Positions 34,719 to 43,255 of a DNA stretch of 64,000 nucleotides are shown here, in pieces. The translations under genes and the position numbers were made by a program. The DNA comes from Atopobiaceae bacterium (lineage in GTDB: Bacteria > Actinomycetota > Coriobacteriia > Coriobacteriales > Atopobiaceae), in the NCBI GenBank assembly GCA_017533825.1, contig JAFWIE010000018.1, positions 19,868 to 83,867 of the forward strand. Direction: 5' to 3'. The stretch's first letter is position 1. Each line of letters begins with the position of its first letter. The notes under the pieces are model-generated. The model was not told where the DNA came from. It searched no databases and saw nothing but the letters and a program-made list of their open reading frames with translations.

Positions 34719-36641
34719 ATGGCATTCCTTGAGCCCCGCATCCCCGAGGACTGGGTTCCCGTCACCGACAAGAAGCTCTCCGACCTCATCCAGATGAGCG
34801 GTGAGGTGGCGAGTTTCAACGAGGGTGAGTGCCCCGTCTACTGGGATCCCGATACGGAGGGCTACATCTTCCTACATCGTGAGGAGTTCGGTGGTGTCGA
34901 GATGATGGCGGCCTATCGTGTGGCGCGCCAGCCCAACGACAATCAGGCGGACGTTGACCTCTCGGCCTCCGACGACCCCATGGCACGCATGGGACAGGGC
35001 TTCTGCCCGCCGTTCAACCCGCACACCTACGAGGTCGTGCCGGGCATCGTGTGCATGCAGGACCAAGAGGTCATCATGCGCGATGGCACCAAGATCTATG
35101 CAGACATCTACCGTCCCGCAGGCGATGACGTCAAGTGCCCCACCATCGTGAGTTGGTCGTGGTTCGGCAAGCGTCCGGGTGATGGCATGAGTGAGTGGCA
35201 GATCATGGGCGTGCCGCCCCAAACCGTCTCGAAGTGCGCCAAGTTCGAGAGTCCCGACCCTCTGTATTGGTGCCATTACGGCTACGCCGTGGCAAACGTC
35301 GACGTGCGTGGTGCGGGCCACTCTGAGGGCAGCGTGCACATGTTCACGCATCAGGACCGCGAGGATGGTTACGACTTCGTTGAGTGGGTCGCTCAGCAGC
35401 CGTGGTCAAATGGCAAGATTGGCATGGCTGGCAACTCCGGCGTTGCCATGCATCAGTGGGGGATTGCCTCCACGCAGCCGCCCCATCTGGCCTGCATCGC
35501 GCCTTGGGAGTCCACCACCGACCTGTATCGCGAGAGCTTCTTTGAAGGCGGCGTGCCTGCGCTCTCGTTCAACAAGTTCATTGCCGCGCAGGTTACCGGT
35601 CCTAACGGCGTGGATGACCAGGTCGCCATGGCCAAGATGTATCCCGACATGAACCCCTATTGGGAGGACAAGCGCCCCAACTTCCGCAACGTCAAGTGCC
35701 CTGTGTACCAGACGGCTGGTTGGAGTCACTTCCACCTGCCGGGCTCCATCAACGCCTACAACCGTTGCCGCTCGCACAACAAGTGGCTGCGCGCTCATCG
35801 CGACTTCGAATGGCCCGACACCTACGATCCTCAGAACCTCGAGGAGCTGCGCCGCTACTACGACCGCTACCTCAAGGACATCCACAACGGTTGGGAGATG
35901 ACCCCACGCGTCCGTCTGGACATCATGGACGGATACGACGTGGACTATCAGGAGCGTCGTCCCGAGAAGGCGTGGCCCATCAAGCGCACCGAGTATCGCA
36001 AGCTCTACCTCGATGCTTCCCAGACGCTTGAGTCCGTCGAGACCGATCACGTGCAGACCTTCGTGGCTGGGCCCGAGCCCGCACAGAACGAGGCCGTTGC
36101 CAAGTACAACCCGGTTGACGAAGAAGTTCGCTTCGAGTGGGTGCTCCCTGAGGATACCGAGATTACCGGCCACATGACGCTGCACCTCTTCCTCTCGTGC
36201 GAGGGCTGGGACGACATGGACCTCTTCATCAACATCCAGAAGGCCACGGCCGACGGTGAGTGGGTGCCTTGGCTCACCCTCGACGAGCCGCATCCCGGCG
36301 CGTGGGGCAAGTGCCGCGTGTCGCGTCGCGAGCTCGATCGGCGTCTCACCCGCAAGCATCGCCCGGTGCTCGCGAACACCAGCAGCAAGAAGCTTGCCGA
36401 AGGCGAGATTGCCGAGGTGGACATCGCCATCGTTCCCACCGCACGTGTGTATCACAAGGGCGAGCGCTTCCGCATCCAGATTGCGGGTCGCTACATCCGC
36501 GAGGGGTGGTTCGAGCCGCTCTCTTGGGACGAGGAGGCCAAGGGCACGCACGTCATCCACACTGGTGGTGACTGCCAGTCCTGGATCGAGATTCCCGTCA
36601 TTCCTCCGCGCTATCAGGCTGGTGAGTACATCCATCGCTAG
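34719..36641 (+). CDS. CocE/NonD-family alpha/beta hydrolase
   Basis: A 640-residue protein of the cocaine esterase/X-Pro dipeptidyl-peptidase superfamily. A 110-residue N-terminal extension precedes the S15-type hydrolase domain (EVIMRDGTKIYADIYRP, YAVANVDVRGAGHSEGS, GKIGMAGNSGVAM with the nucleophile Ser240). A helical insert and a C-terminal jelly-roll domain (FEWVLPEDTEITGHMTLHLFLS, then RPVLANTSSKKLAEGE) complete it. There is no signal peptide. Family members hydrolyse esters or amides or act as acyltransferases. Pairing with an ACP suggests it releases or transfers an ACP-bound acyl group; this is inference. Confidence 0.82.
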   Translation: MAFLEPRIPEDWVPVTDKKLSDLIQMSGEVASFNEGECPVYWDPDTEGYIFLHREEFGGVEMMAAYRVARQPNDNQADVDLSASDDPMARMGQGFCPPFNPHTYEVVPGIVCMQDQEVIMRDGTKIYADIYRPAGDDVKCPTIVSWSWFGKRPGDGMSEWQIMGVPPQTVSKCAKFESPDPLYWCHYGYAVANVDVRGAGHSEGSVHMFTHQDREDGYDFVEWVAQQPWSNGKIGMAGNSGVAMHQWGIASTQPPHLACIAPWESTTDLYRESFFEGGVPALSFNKFIAAQVTGPNGVDDQVAMAKMYPDMNPYWEDKRPNFRNVKCPVYQTAGWSHFHLPGSINAYNRCRSHNKWLRAHRDFEWPDTYDPQNLEELRRYYDRYLKDIHNGWEMTPRVRLDIMDGYDVDYQERRPEKAWPIKRTEYRKLYLDASQTLESVETDHVQTFVAGPEPAQNEAVAKYNPVDEEVRFEWVLPEDTEITGHMTLHLFLSCEGWDDMDLFINIQKATADGEWVPWLTLDEPHPGAWGKCRVSRRELDRRLTRKHRPVLANTSSKKLAEGEIAEVDIAIVPTARVYHKGERFRIQIAGRYIREGWFEPLSWDEEAKGTHVIHTGGDCQSWIEIPVIPPRYQAGEYIHR

Positions 36642-36686
36642 GGGATGGGTCCGATAAACTGACGCACTTCTCGTCGATTCCTTAGA

Positions 36687-36740
36687 CCCCGTCGGTCCGT
36701 CGTGGAAGCTTCCAATTCCATGCCGGGCCGACGGGGCTTT
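36687..36740 (+). terminator. intrinsic terminator after the hydrolase gene
   Basis: CCCCGTCGG pairs with CCGACGGGG (9 bp) around a long loop, followed by CTTT. It separates the ACP-hydrolase pair from the FMN reductase gene. Confidence 0.7.
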
Positions 36741-36934
36741 ACCTTGGTCCGGCACGTTGGAGGCTGGCAATGGTGGCGCGCTCGTCATCTTTTGTACCTT
36801 TACACGAAACCCCGCGCGTCGCACGCACCGTTCTTCATATGGGAGAACGTCGAATTGTGGCGCGTGGATTCGTAGCATAGATGATGTGAGACCACACGAT
36901 GGTGTGGAGCGGTACGAACGGAGAGGAGCGCACG

Positions 36935-37897
36935 ATGAAGGTAATGGCGGTTTGCGCTGGCCGCAAGAACGGCAATGGTGAGATTCTGGCAAAGGAGGCA
37001 CTGAGCGCTGCGCAGGCGATGGGTGCTGAGGTCGAGCTCATCAATCTGTTTGACTACAACATCTTGCCCTGCACCGGATGCGAGGGCTGCACCATGCAGA
37101 TGGGCGAGGTCGCCATGGACCCCACGAAGAAGTACCGTGGCTGCGTGCTCAAGAACAAGGACGATGTAGACGCGCTCATTGCCGAGATGCACACATGCAA
37201 CGGCGTCATCTTTGCCGTTCCCACCTATGACCTCACGCCCAGCTCTCTGTACACGCGCTTCGCACAGCGCTTCCTCGCGTACGAGCTCTCCTTCCTGCTC
37301 GAGATTGGCGTCGTGAAGGAGAACCCGAACACGGTGGCAGGTCTCATCGCCGTGGGCGGTTCCATGCACGACTGGCAGTCGCTGGCGCTCGAGAGCCTGC
37401 AGGCCACCATGTTCACCATGTCACTCACCGTCGTTGACCGCTTCATGAGCCAGCGCGTGGGTCGTCCGGGCAACGTGTTGCTGCACCAGGACCAGCTCGA
37501 CCGTGCGCATCAGATGGGCGAGAACGTCGTGAAGGCCATCCAGACGCCGGTGGAGGAGCGCACGTGGATGGGCGATCCCAACGACGGCGTGTGCCCGAAC
37601 TGCCACTCCAGTCTCGTGTACCCGGGCGACGCGCACTGGGATGGCATTGAGTTCCCGTATGAGTGCGCCGTGTGTGGCTGTGGTGGCAAGCTGGGCATCA
37701 ACCCCGAGACTGGCCGACCCATGCTCATGATTGACGCCGAGAATGGCCATGTGCGTGACCGTTGCATCGATAAGTCTCGTGCCGAGCATCTCAACGAGAT
37801 TATCCAGACGCGCATCGACTTCTTCCAGCGTCAGGGCGAAATCAAGCCGCTGCAGCAGAAGTACCGCGACATGAAGTTCCCGACGTTCACGGTCTAG
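36935..37897 (+). CDS. NADPH-dependent FMN reductase/flavodoxin-like protein with C-terminal zinc-binding motif
   Basis: A 320-residue protein from ATG 36935 (GAGAGGAG upstream). Residues 1-210 form a flavodoxin-like FMN reductase domain: VMAVCAGRKNGNGEILAKEAL, YNILPCTGCEGC, AVPTYDLTPSSLYTRFAQRF and GLIAVGGS. The C-terminal 110 residues have CPNCHSSL...CAVCGCGGKL, a likely zinc ribbon, then a helical end. The double-cysteine CTGCEGC is common in iron-sulfur flavoproteins and related reductases. It probably reduces a small molecule or supplies electrons to the pathway in this block. Confidence 0.75.
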   Translation: MKVMAVCAGRKNGNGEILAKEALSAAQAMGAEVELINLFDYNILPCTGCEGCTMQMGEVAMDPTKKYRGCVLKNKDDVDALIAEMHTCNGVIFAVPTYDLTPSSLYTRFAQRFLAYELSFLLEIGVVKENPNTVAGLIAVGGSMHDWQSLALESLQATMFTMSLTVVDRFMSQRVGRPGNVLLHQDQLDRAHQMGENVVKAIQTPVEERTWMGDPNDGVCPNCHSSLVYPGDAHWDGIEFPYECAVCGCGGKLGINPETGRPMLMIDAENGHVRDRCIDKSRAEHLNEIIQTRIDFFQRQGEIKPLQQKYRDMKFPTFTV

Positions 37898-38010
37898 ACG
37901 GTCGCTTGCCCATAACGGGAACGTGAAGACGGCTACGCAGTTGTCCCCTTGCAAGAACCGCGTCAACCGAGTGTGGCGTAAGTGATTGGCGTTGGAGTGG
38001 GTGCCGTTGG

Positions 38011-38163
38011 ATGGCCTTGCGTTCGTGGGGATGGATTTGCAGGCTTTGACGCTTGTGCGTTTTTGGACAGCTTCGGCGTTGGTGCGGCGGTTTGTTGTCA
38101 CACCAACGCCGAGGCTGTCCAGGCGTCTAACCCAAACGTCGATTCCCGTCAGAGCACGCCATG
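38011..38163. repeat. long imperfect inverted repeat
   Basis: The core arms (38065-38084 and 38101-38120) match over 20 bp with one mismatch around a 16-bp loop. Outside the core the arms remain recognisably related, with gaps, out to ATGGCC at 38011 and GGCCAT-like sequence near 38160. The RNA would form a long, interrupted hairpin. It may be a terminator-like structure, a MITE-type remnant or a structured RNA. Confidence 0.6.
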
Positions 38164-38217
38164 CCAACGCAAAAGCAAGCTAATCTGGCAGGCATATTGG
38201 TGTGCAACGCAGAGAAT

Positions 38218-38253
38218 GACGGTCCCCTGTGGCAGCTGCCACAGGGGACCGTC
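38218..38253. terminator. perfect 36-bp palindrome, likely bidirectional terminator
   Basis: Two 18-bp arms (GACGGTCCCCTGTGGCAG and its complement) meet without a spacer between convergent genes. No T tract follows on either side, so terminator function is inferred from placement. Confidence 0.55.
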
Positions 38254-38276
38254 CCCATCGGATTATGGTGTCTGGG

Positions 38277-38516
38277 CTACTCGTCCATCTCTTCCTCGAC
38301 GCGGTCCACGAGCTCGCCGAAGGTCTTCATCGTCATGACCTCGTGAATCGTGACCTCGGCATCGAGCTCGTTCTCGATGGTGGAGGTGAGGGCGATCATC
38401 TTCATGGAACCCTTGCCCAGCTCATCAAAGGTGGTGTCGGCTGTAATCTCGCCGTCGTACTGATAAGCGACCTTCGCGAATTCAGCCAACTGCTCCAGAA
38501 GCTCCTGATTTGCCAT
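38277..38516 (-). CDS. acyl carrier protein
   Basis: A 79-residue acidic carrier protein (AAAGGAA upstream). The attachment site is FDELGKGSMKMIAL with Ser37, where GKGS replaces the usual LDS. It has only low similarity to the other ACP at 34460, so they are not recent copies. It is the last gene of the thiolase-DUF35-ACP operon. Presence of an ACP beside a DUF35/thiolase pair is unusual, as such pairs usually act on CoA esters. Confidence 0.82.
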   Translation of the reverse strand: MANQELLEQLAEFAKVAYQYDGEITADTTFDELGKGSMKMIALTSTIENELDAEVTIHEVMTMKTFGELVDRVEEEMDE

Positions 38517-38566
38517 GATGCAATTCCTTTCTCACTGTTAATCCAACGGGGATACTCCCCTATTGC

Positions 38567-39034
38567 TTACGCATTGACCTCGTCGAGCTCGAAGCAAAGC
38601 TCGGCAAAGTGAACCATCTCGTCCGAGCCGGGCTTGAGCGGCACCTCGCGATCGATGGGCTTTGCATGCACGCCGATGACCTCACCGTTGTGCAGACGCT
38701 CAGCGAGCTTCTTCGCGACCTTCTTCTTCCCGCAGAAGACGACAAAGGTGTACACGGGCCCCTCGTCGAGCTTCACTGCGCCGTAACCATAGGCACTGAC
38801 GGCCTTGAGGTAGGGCTTGTCGTTCTGGATGCCCGGCACGACGAACGACTGCAGCGTGCCGTGACCACTGAGCTCCACCCACTCGGTCTCGTGATACCCA
38901 CAGGCATTGCAGGCGATGTGGGGCGGAAACTCAATGGCACCGCACTCGGTGCACCTGCGGCCCCAGTACTTCCCCTCGGCGACGCCGTCGTAGAACTTCT
39001 TTACGATGGGTTCCATCTGATTAAGCAGAGGCAT
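38567..39034 (-). CDS. DUF35 OB-fold acyl-CoA-associated protein with rubredoxin-like zinc ribbon
   Basis: A 155-residue protein with an N-terminal helix (KKFYDGVAEGKYWGRRC), a zinc ribbon with CTECG...CNACG (about 29-46), then an OB-fold (GHGTLQSFVVPG and YTFVVF). This is the DUF35 family, which partners SCP2-type thiolases, HMG-CoA synthase and the Ltp2 aldolase, or forms part of the PhlACB acyltransferase. GGGAG precedes the start. The gene lies between a thiolase-like enzyme and an ACP and most likely forms a complex with the thiolase. Confidence 0.87.
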   Translation of the reverse strand: MPLLNQMEPIVKKFYDGVAEGKYWGRRCTECGAIEFPPHIACNACGYHETEWVELSGHGTLQSFVVPGIQNDKPYLKAVSAYGYGAVKLDEGPVYTFVVFCGKKKVAKKLAERLHNGEVIGVHAKPIDREVPLKPGSDEMVHFAELCFELDEVNA

Positions 39035-39063
39035 GATCTACTCCCTTTCTGCGCGACGCACGA

Positions 39064-40350
39064 CTAGTCGACGGTACGGATGATCTGAACGCGGATGTTC
39101 TGACCGCCGCCGAAGCCACGGAACAGCGTGGTCTGGGGCAGCTTCTTCATCTGCGTGGCACCAGCTTCGCCACGCATCTGACGCACGGCCTCCACGATGT
39201 CGGCGATGCCGGAGGCGCCGTGGGCATGGCCAAAGTTGCAACGTCCGCCGTGGGTGTTGATGGGTTTGTCGCCGTCGAAGGCGAAGCGGCCGTCGATGGC
39301 ATACTTCCAAGCCTCGCCACGCGGCACGTACCCGACCTCCTCGGGCACGCAGATGTCGCCAGCCATAAAGAAGTCATTGATGAAGAGCAGATCCACCTCA
39401 TCCGGCGAGACGCCCGTGAGCTCATAGACCTGCTTGGTGCCACGGATGGTGCCCGTCTTCTCGTTGGCAAGGGTGGCTCCCTCGTAGGCGGCGCTACCGG
39501 TGCCGAGAATCTCGATCACCTTATGGTCGAGTCCACGCGCAATTGCCATCTCCGTAGGCATGAGCACCATGGCAGCCGCACCGTCGCACTTGGTCTCGAA
39601 GCCCGTCACGCGCAGATACTGCGTGACCTTGGGGTTGAACATCGAGGTGAGGAACGTGTCTGCATCGGGCATGCCGTTCGCTTGGGCCACTTGGTCGAAG
39701 TCCTGCTCGTAGAATCCCAACGGGTTGAGAACGGAGGCGCGACGGAGGCTCTTTGCGACGGCGTTCAGAGCTTTGTCGATATCGGCATCAGAGAGGTCAT
39801 AGGTCCAGCGGTACTCATTGATCCAGTTGTCGAACGAGATGCCGAACGCCGAGTCGAGGGGGCGGCCATACGCACGGTCGTACACCATGGGAATGGAGGG
39901 GAGCATCTCCTCGAGCGGGAAGTCACGGCGCATGTGGCCCGGAGCACCTACCACGGGCAGGCTCGCCGCGAGGTCTACGGCACCAGAAAGCACGATATCG
40001 AACTCACCGGATGCGATGGCCATGGCAGCTTCTTGCATGGCAACATAGCCCGTGCAGCAGGCCTCGGAGTGATGTACCGACCCGATGCCGCGCGTGCCGA
40101 ACCAGTCGGCAACCTGCATATTGGGCGTAAGCGAGTCACCAATCATGAAGGGATTGGCGGAACCATGGTAGAAGTACTGAATGTCGCGCGGCTCGAGCCC
40201 GGCATCCGCGATCGCCTCAAGAGCCGCATATCCAAAGGCCTCACCTTCGCTCATGCCCTTGGTCTCGGGATGGTCCTCGAAGTTCGTAAACGGTGTGCAG
40301 CCGACGCCCACAATGGACACGCTGCGTGCATACTTGCCTACCTTTACCAT
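39064..40350 (-). CDS. SCP2-type thiolase-like enzyme
   Basis: A 428-residue thiolase-superfamily protein from the ATG at 40350 (AAGGAGTG upstream). It opens YARSVSIVGVGCTPF. The nucleophile cysteine lies in SEACCTGYVAM (usual ACASG). The His of GGRCNFGHAHGASG matches the GHPxGASG motif. The C-terminal catalytic Cys of classical thiolases is not found: the segment reads FRGFGGGQN where CxGGGQG is expected. Loss of this Cys is seen in non-thiolytic members such as Ltp2-type aldolases and PhlC. It probably makes or breaks a C-C bond on an acyl-CoA or acyl-ACP with its DUF35 partner. Confidence 0.85.
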   Translation of the reverse strand: MVKVGKYARSVSIVGVGCTPFTNFEDHPETKGMSEGEAFGYAALEAIADAGLEPRDIQYFYHGSANPFMIGDSLTPNMQVADWFGTRGIGSVHHSEACCTGYVAMQEAAMAIASGEFDIVLSGAVDLAASLPVVGAPGHMRRDFPLEEMLPSIPMVYDRAYGRPLDSAFGISFDNWINEYRWTYDLSDADIDKALNAVAKSLRRASVLNPLGFYEQDFDQVAQANGMPDADTFLTSMFNPKVTQYLRVTGFETKCDGAAAMVLMPTEMAIARGLDHKVIEILGTGSAAYEGATLANEKTGTIRGTKQVYELTGVSPDEVDLLFINDFFMAGDICVPEEVGYVPRGEAWKYAIDGRFAFDGDKPINTHGGRCNFGHAHGASGIADIVEAVRQMRGEAGATQMKKLPQTTLFRGFGGGQNIRVQIIRTVD

Positions 40351-40367
40351 GCGCTCACTCCTTCGTC

Positions 40368-40383
40368 TTGTTCGACCGAACAA
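40368..40383. promoter_or_regulatory. operator-like palindrome before the thiolase operon
   Basis: TTGTTCG and CGAACAA are perfect 7-bp arms with a 2-bp spacer, 18 bp upstream of the thiolase start and between two divergent genes. TATACC just upstream on the minus strand could be a -10. A regulator-binding site is plausible, possibly for the nearby PucR-type protein. Confidence 0.4.
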
Positions 40384-40555
40384 TTGCATGGTATAGAGTC
40401 TCTCTCACCTCGGCGTCACAAACGAGGTCCGGTCGCCCCATATTGGCTGCCTTGGGACCGCGTTCTTTTGTGCCATTCGCACAGTCTTGCCTGCGAGCGC
40501 GTATGATGGACACCGGTGATCACTTGTCAGCTGCCCACAACGAAAGGACGGTCCC

Positions 40556-41584
40556 ATGCGCGCGCCCAGCTATGCCGACTGTTTCCAAGTACTGCTTCTG
40601 CAACTTTCCGACGAAGGACGCAAAGAGGTCCTGCTCGGCGACGCCGTGGATCGTGCACGTATGGTCTGCCTTCCCTTCATCGTAGGCAAGAAGTTCCCCG
40701 ACGTGTACTTCGAGTTTCCACTTGCCGGCGACCCGTTCCTCGACACCACGCTTCTTTACGAAGAACTAGAACCCGGAACGCACATCGATTCGCCCGCCGC
40801 CGGCGATGTGCAAGGACTGCTTGACTGGTTTGGCCCCGTGCGCCACGAGCATCCCAACGTGTCGTTTGGCTTCGAACTCGACACGTCCAAGCTCGAGCTT
40901 CCTAAGGCGGCATTGCACTTCCAACCACGGACCCTCACGGAGCTGGTACGTCCGTTCTGCGAGCTGGCAGGCGAACCAGAACGTGCAGACCTCTACCTCA
41001 ACCTCGCGGCGCGCATGCCCGAGGGCTGGCCACTCTCCTTCTTTGGGATGTTCCGAGGGCGCCCGAACTCACCCCTGCGCGTTTGTGGTTACCTCCCCAC
41101 CAACGAATGCGATGCTTGCGTTGCGGACCCAAGGCACCTCGCAGAGGTTTTTGATGCCATAGGATTCACCGCCTACGACGACGCGATGCTCATTCAGGTC
41201 AGCCAGCTCATGGGAGTCGCACCTTCAGGAGTGGACTTCCAGTTCGACGTGTATCCGGACGGACATCTCGGCGACGTCTTTGCCATCGACACCCAGTACG
41301 GCATCGAACGACCCGAAGCGGTGCGCAGCAGCTTCGCCCAAGGCCCCGCAGAGAAGGTCATGTCCCTTCTGCAACTGATGGGCGCAGCCGACGAGCGCTG
41401 GAAGCTTGCACCGGGAGCGGCGTTCGCACGCGCGATACCCGTCACGCTCGACGATGGCACGCCCAACAAGCTCGCCTTCACGCTCATGCCACAGTGGTCT
41501 AAGGCGCGTTGGCGTGCGGGAGAGTTGCAGCCCGCCAAACTGTATTATCTGGGCAAGGCAAGTTTCACGAGCATTGCATCGTAG
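40556..41584 (+). CDS. unrecognised protein, possible ABBA-type fold
   Basis: A 342-residue soluble protein with AAAGGACGG upstream. It has no signal peptide, membrane segment or familiar nucleotide-binding motif. The predicted pattern alternates strands and helices, with FGFELDTSKLELPKAALHF, GVDFQFDVYPDGHLGDVF and a C-terminal KLYYLGKASF. The order and look of these blocks loosely recall cyanobactin-type ABBA prenyltransferases, whose C-termini end LYYY-like; I regard this as a weak hint. It lies divergently from the thiolase operon and upstream of the PucR-type regulator. Confidence 0.5.
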   Translation: MRAPSYADCFQVLLLQLSDEGRKEVLLGDAVDRARMVCLPFIVGKKFPDVYFEFPLAGDPFLDTTLLYEELEPGTHIDSPAAGDVQGLLDWFGPVRHEHPNVSFGFELDTSKLELPKAALHFQPRTLTELVRPFCELAGEPERADLYLNLAARMPEGWPLSFFGMFRGRPNSPLRVCGYLPTNECDACVADPRHLAEVFDAIGFTAYDDAMLIQVSQLMGVAPSGVDFQFDVYPDGHLGDVFAIDTQYGIERPEAVRSSFAQGPAEKVMSLLQLMGAADERWKLAPGAAFARAIPVTLDDGTPNKLAFTLMPQWSKARWRAGELQPAKLYYLGKASFTSIAS

Positions 41585-41652
41585 CCCACGCACTCGCGCG
41601 CAGTCCTCCGTGCTACTATCATTAATGTACTCGAATCAACAGAGGGGAATCC

Positions 41653-43254
41653 ATGCGCATTTCGACACTTCTCACGCGTCTGCCCGAGGGAGCAACTGAG
41701 AAACTCTTGCTCGCCGACCCCGAAGCGGACGTGTACACGATAGGCTTCCTCACCGAGAACAAGTGCCTGCGCAACGACGTGCTGTACTTCGGCGATAGCA
41801 CGCTCCTGGCAACGGAAACGCTGCCCGAGTCACCCAACCTCCTGCTGTATGGCTCGAATCCAGACGATGAGACAGTCAAGCAACTCGTCGATGCCAACGT
41901 GGCCTTCTTGGTCGAGGATGCCAACCCGTTCGAGTGCTACAACGCTTTGCAGGCCTGCTTCTTGGAGAACCAAGAGCAACAATCGGTCATACGCCGCATG
42001 ATGGAGGCACACTTCTCGAACGGCGGTCTGCAGTACCTCGTCGAGGAGGCCGCCATGGCATTGGGCAATCCCATCGTGGTGGTCGACACGACCTATCACT
42101 ACATCGCGCACCACCTTGGCCAACTCGAAGGTTCCACGAGCACGCTCGCGCAAACCATCACTGACGAGGTGCGCCTGCAGACGCTCCCCGACCATGTCGT
42201 CACGTACATCCGCGACGAGCGCATCGATTCGACCCTCGCGGAGCAAGGTGGACCGCTCATCCACCATAACGTCATTCTCGATTGCACCACCATGACCGGC
42301 GCCGTCATGGTACACGGCGTCTGCATCGCCCACGTCATGATGATGGAGCACCAGCATCGCTTCCGCGATATTGATCGCGGATGCTTCGTGCGTCTCCTCG
42401 AGTTCGTGGGCCAAGAGATGCAGAAGAGCGAAGTGTGGGGACCCACCAGTGGTGAATTGGGATCTTACTTCCTCACGAATCTCCTCGGGAACCAACGCCC
42501 CAGTGAGGCGGTCACGTTGCGACGGCTCAGGTCGCTCAACTTCCATCCCAAGCCCGTCTTGCGCGTCATATGCCTCCATGCACCTCAGGAGGGATTACGG
42601 CAGGATCAGGTTGAGCTTATCGCTGGACAGCTTCGTCCGATGCTGCATCACGCGCTTTACACGCGCTACCACTGCCAGCTCGTCATACTCGTGAGCAGGG
42701 ATGAGGACGATGACCTCATGCAGAGCTCCGGTTCACTCTTGCATGAGGTGGCCAGTCTCAACGGGCTCATGGTGGGACTCTCCAACGCCTTCACGCGCAT
42801 GACCGAGACGCGCCGGGCGTATGACCAGGCTCGGCTCGCCCTGCGCATGGGAAAGCTTGCGACGCCCCTCTTTGATCAGGAGGGAGTCTATGAGTATAGC
42901 GACTACGCCTACTTCGGCCTGTTCGAGATTGCGAACCGACGCACCAACCTCTTGTCGCTGTGTCACCCCTCGCTCCTGCGCCTCCAAGCCTACGACGAGC
43001 GCCACGGAAGCGAACTCATGGAGACGCTCTATGTCTTCCTACAGGTCACCGGCACCACCAAGCGAGCGGCAGAGATACTTAACCTGCACAAGAACACGTT
43101 GCTGTATCGCATCAACCGCATCAAGGAGCTTATCGACCTCGACCTTGCGTCGGGTGAGGACCAATACATCCTGCAAACCGGATTCCGCGTTCTCGCATAC
43201 TTGGGCATCTTCGCCCCCAGAACGTCCGCTAGCCGCGAAGAACTTCGCGGCTAG
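41653..43254 (+). CDS. PucR/CdaR-type transcriptional regulator
   Basis: A 533-residue protein (GAGGGGA upstream). The N-terminal 130 residues resemble a PucR-type sensory domain. A central region (about 150-280) has GNPIVVVDTTYHYIAHHLG, GAF/PAS-like in appearance. The C-terminal 80 residues are the PucR HTH domain: LMETLYVFLQVTGTTKRAAEILNLHKNTLLYRINRIKELI. Such activators often control catabolic pathways and sense their substrate. Its position suggests control of the thiolase/ACP genes. A perfect hairpin covers its stop codon. Confidence 0.88.
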   Translation: MRISTLLTRLPEGATEKLLLADPEADVYTIGFLTENKCLRNDVLYFGDSTLLATETLPESPNLLLYGSNPDDETVKQLVDANVAFLVEDANPFECYNALQACFLENQEQQSVIRRMMEAHFSNGGLQYLVEEAAMALGNPIVVVDTTYHYIAHHLGQLEGSTSTLAQTITDEVRLQTLPDHVVTYIRDERIDSTLAEQGGPLIHHNVILDCTTMTGAVMVHGVCIAHVMMMEHQHRFRDIDRGCFVRLLEFVGQEMQKSEVWGPTSGELGSYFLTNLLGNQRPSEAVTLRRLRSLNFHPKPVLRVICLHAPQEGLRQDQVELIAGQLRPMLHHALYTRYHCQLVILVSRDEDDDLMQSSGSLLHEVASLNGLMVGLSNAFTRMTETRRAYDQARLALRMGKLATPLFDQEGVYEYSDYAYFGLFEIANRRTNLLSLCHPSLLRLQAYDERHGSELMETLYVFLQVTGTTKRAAEILNLHKNTLLYRINRIKELIDLDLASGEDQYILQTGFRVLAYLGIFAPRTSASREELRG

Positions 43255-43255
43255 C
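43228..43255. terminator. hairpin spanning the regulator's stop codon
   Basis: GCTAGCCGCGAAG pairs with CTTCGCGGCTAGC (13 bp, AA loop) and contains the TAG stop. No T tract follows. It may be a terminator or an mRNA-stabilising structure. Confidence 0.5.

Larger units (their letters stand above)
37898..38276. other. intergenic region with large inverted repeats
   Basis: This 380-bp convergent gap holds an inverted repeat at 38011-38163 (20-bp near-perfect core) and a perfect 36-bp palindrome at 38218-38253. No credible gene was found on either strand. Confidence 0.6.

Noticed and set aside
38218..38253. The 36-bp palindrome as a recombination or attachment site
   Set aside because: No integrase, mobile gene or second copy is in the window; a terminator-like role fits better.
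37982..38346. Short frames on both strands in the inverted-repeat region
   Set aside because: They follow the repeat sequence, lack RBSs and overlap the minus-strand ACP gene.
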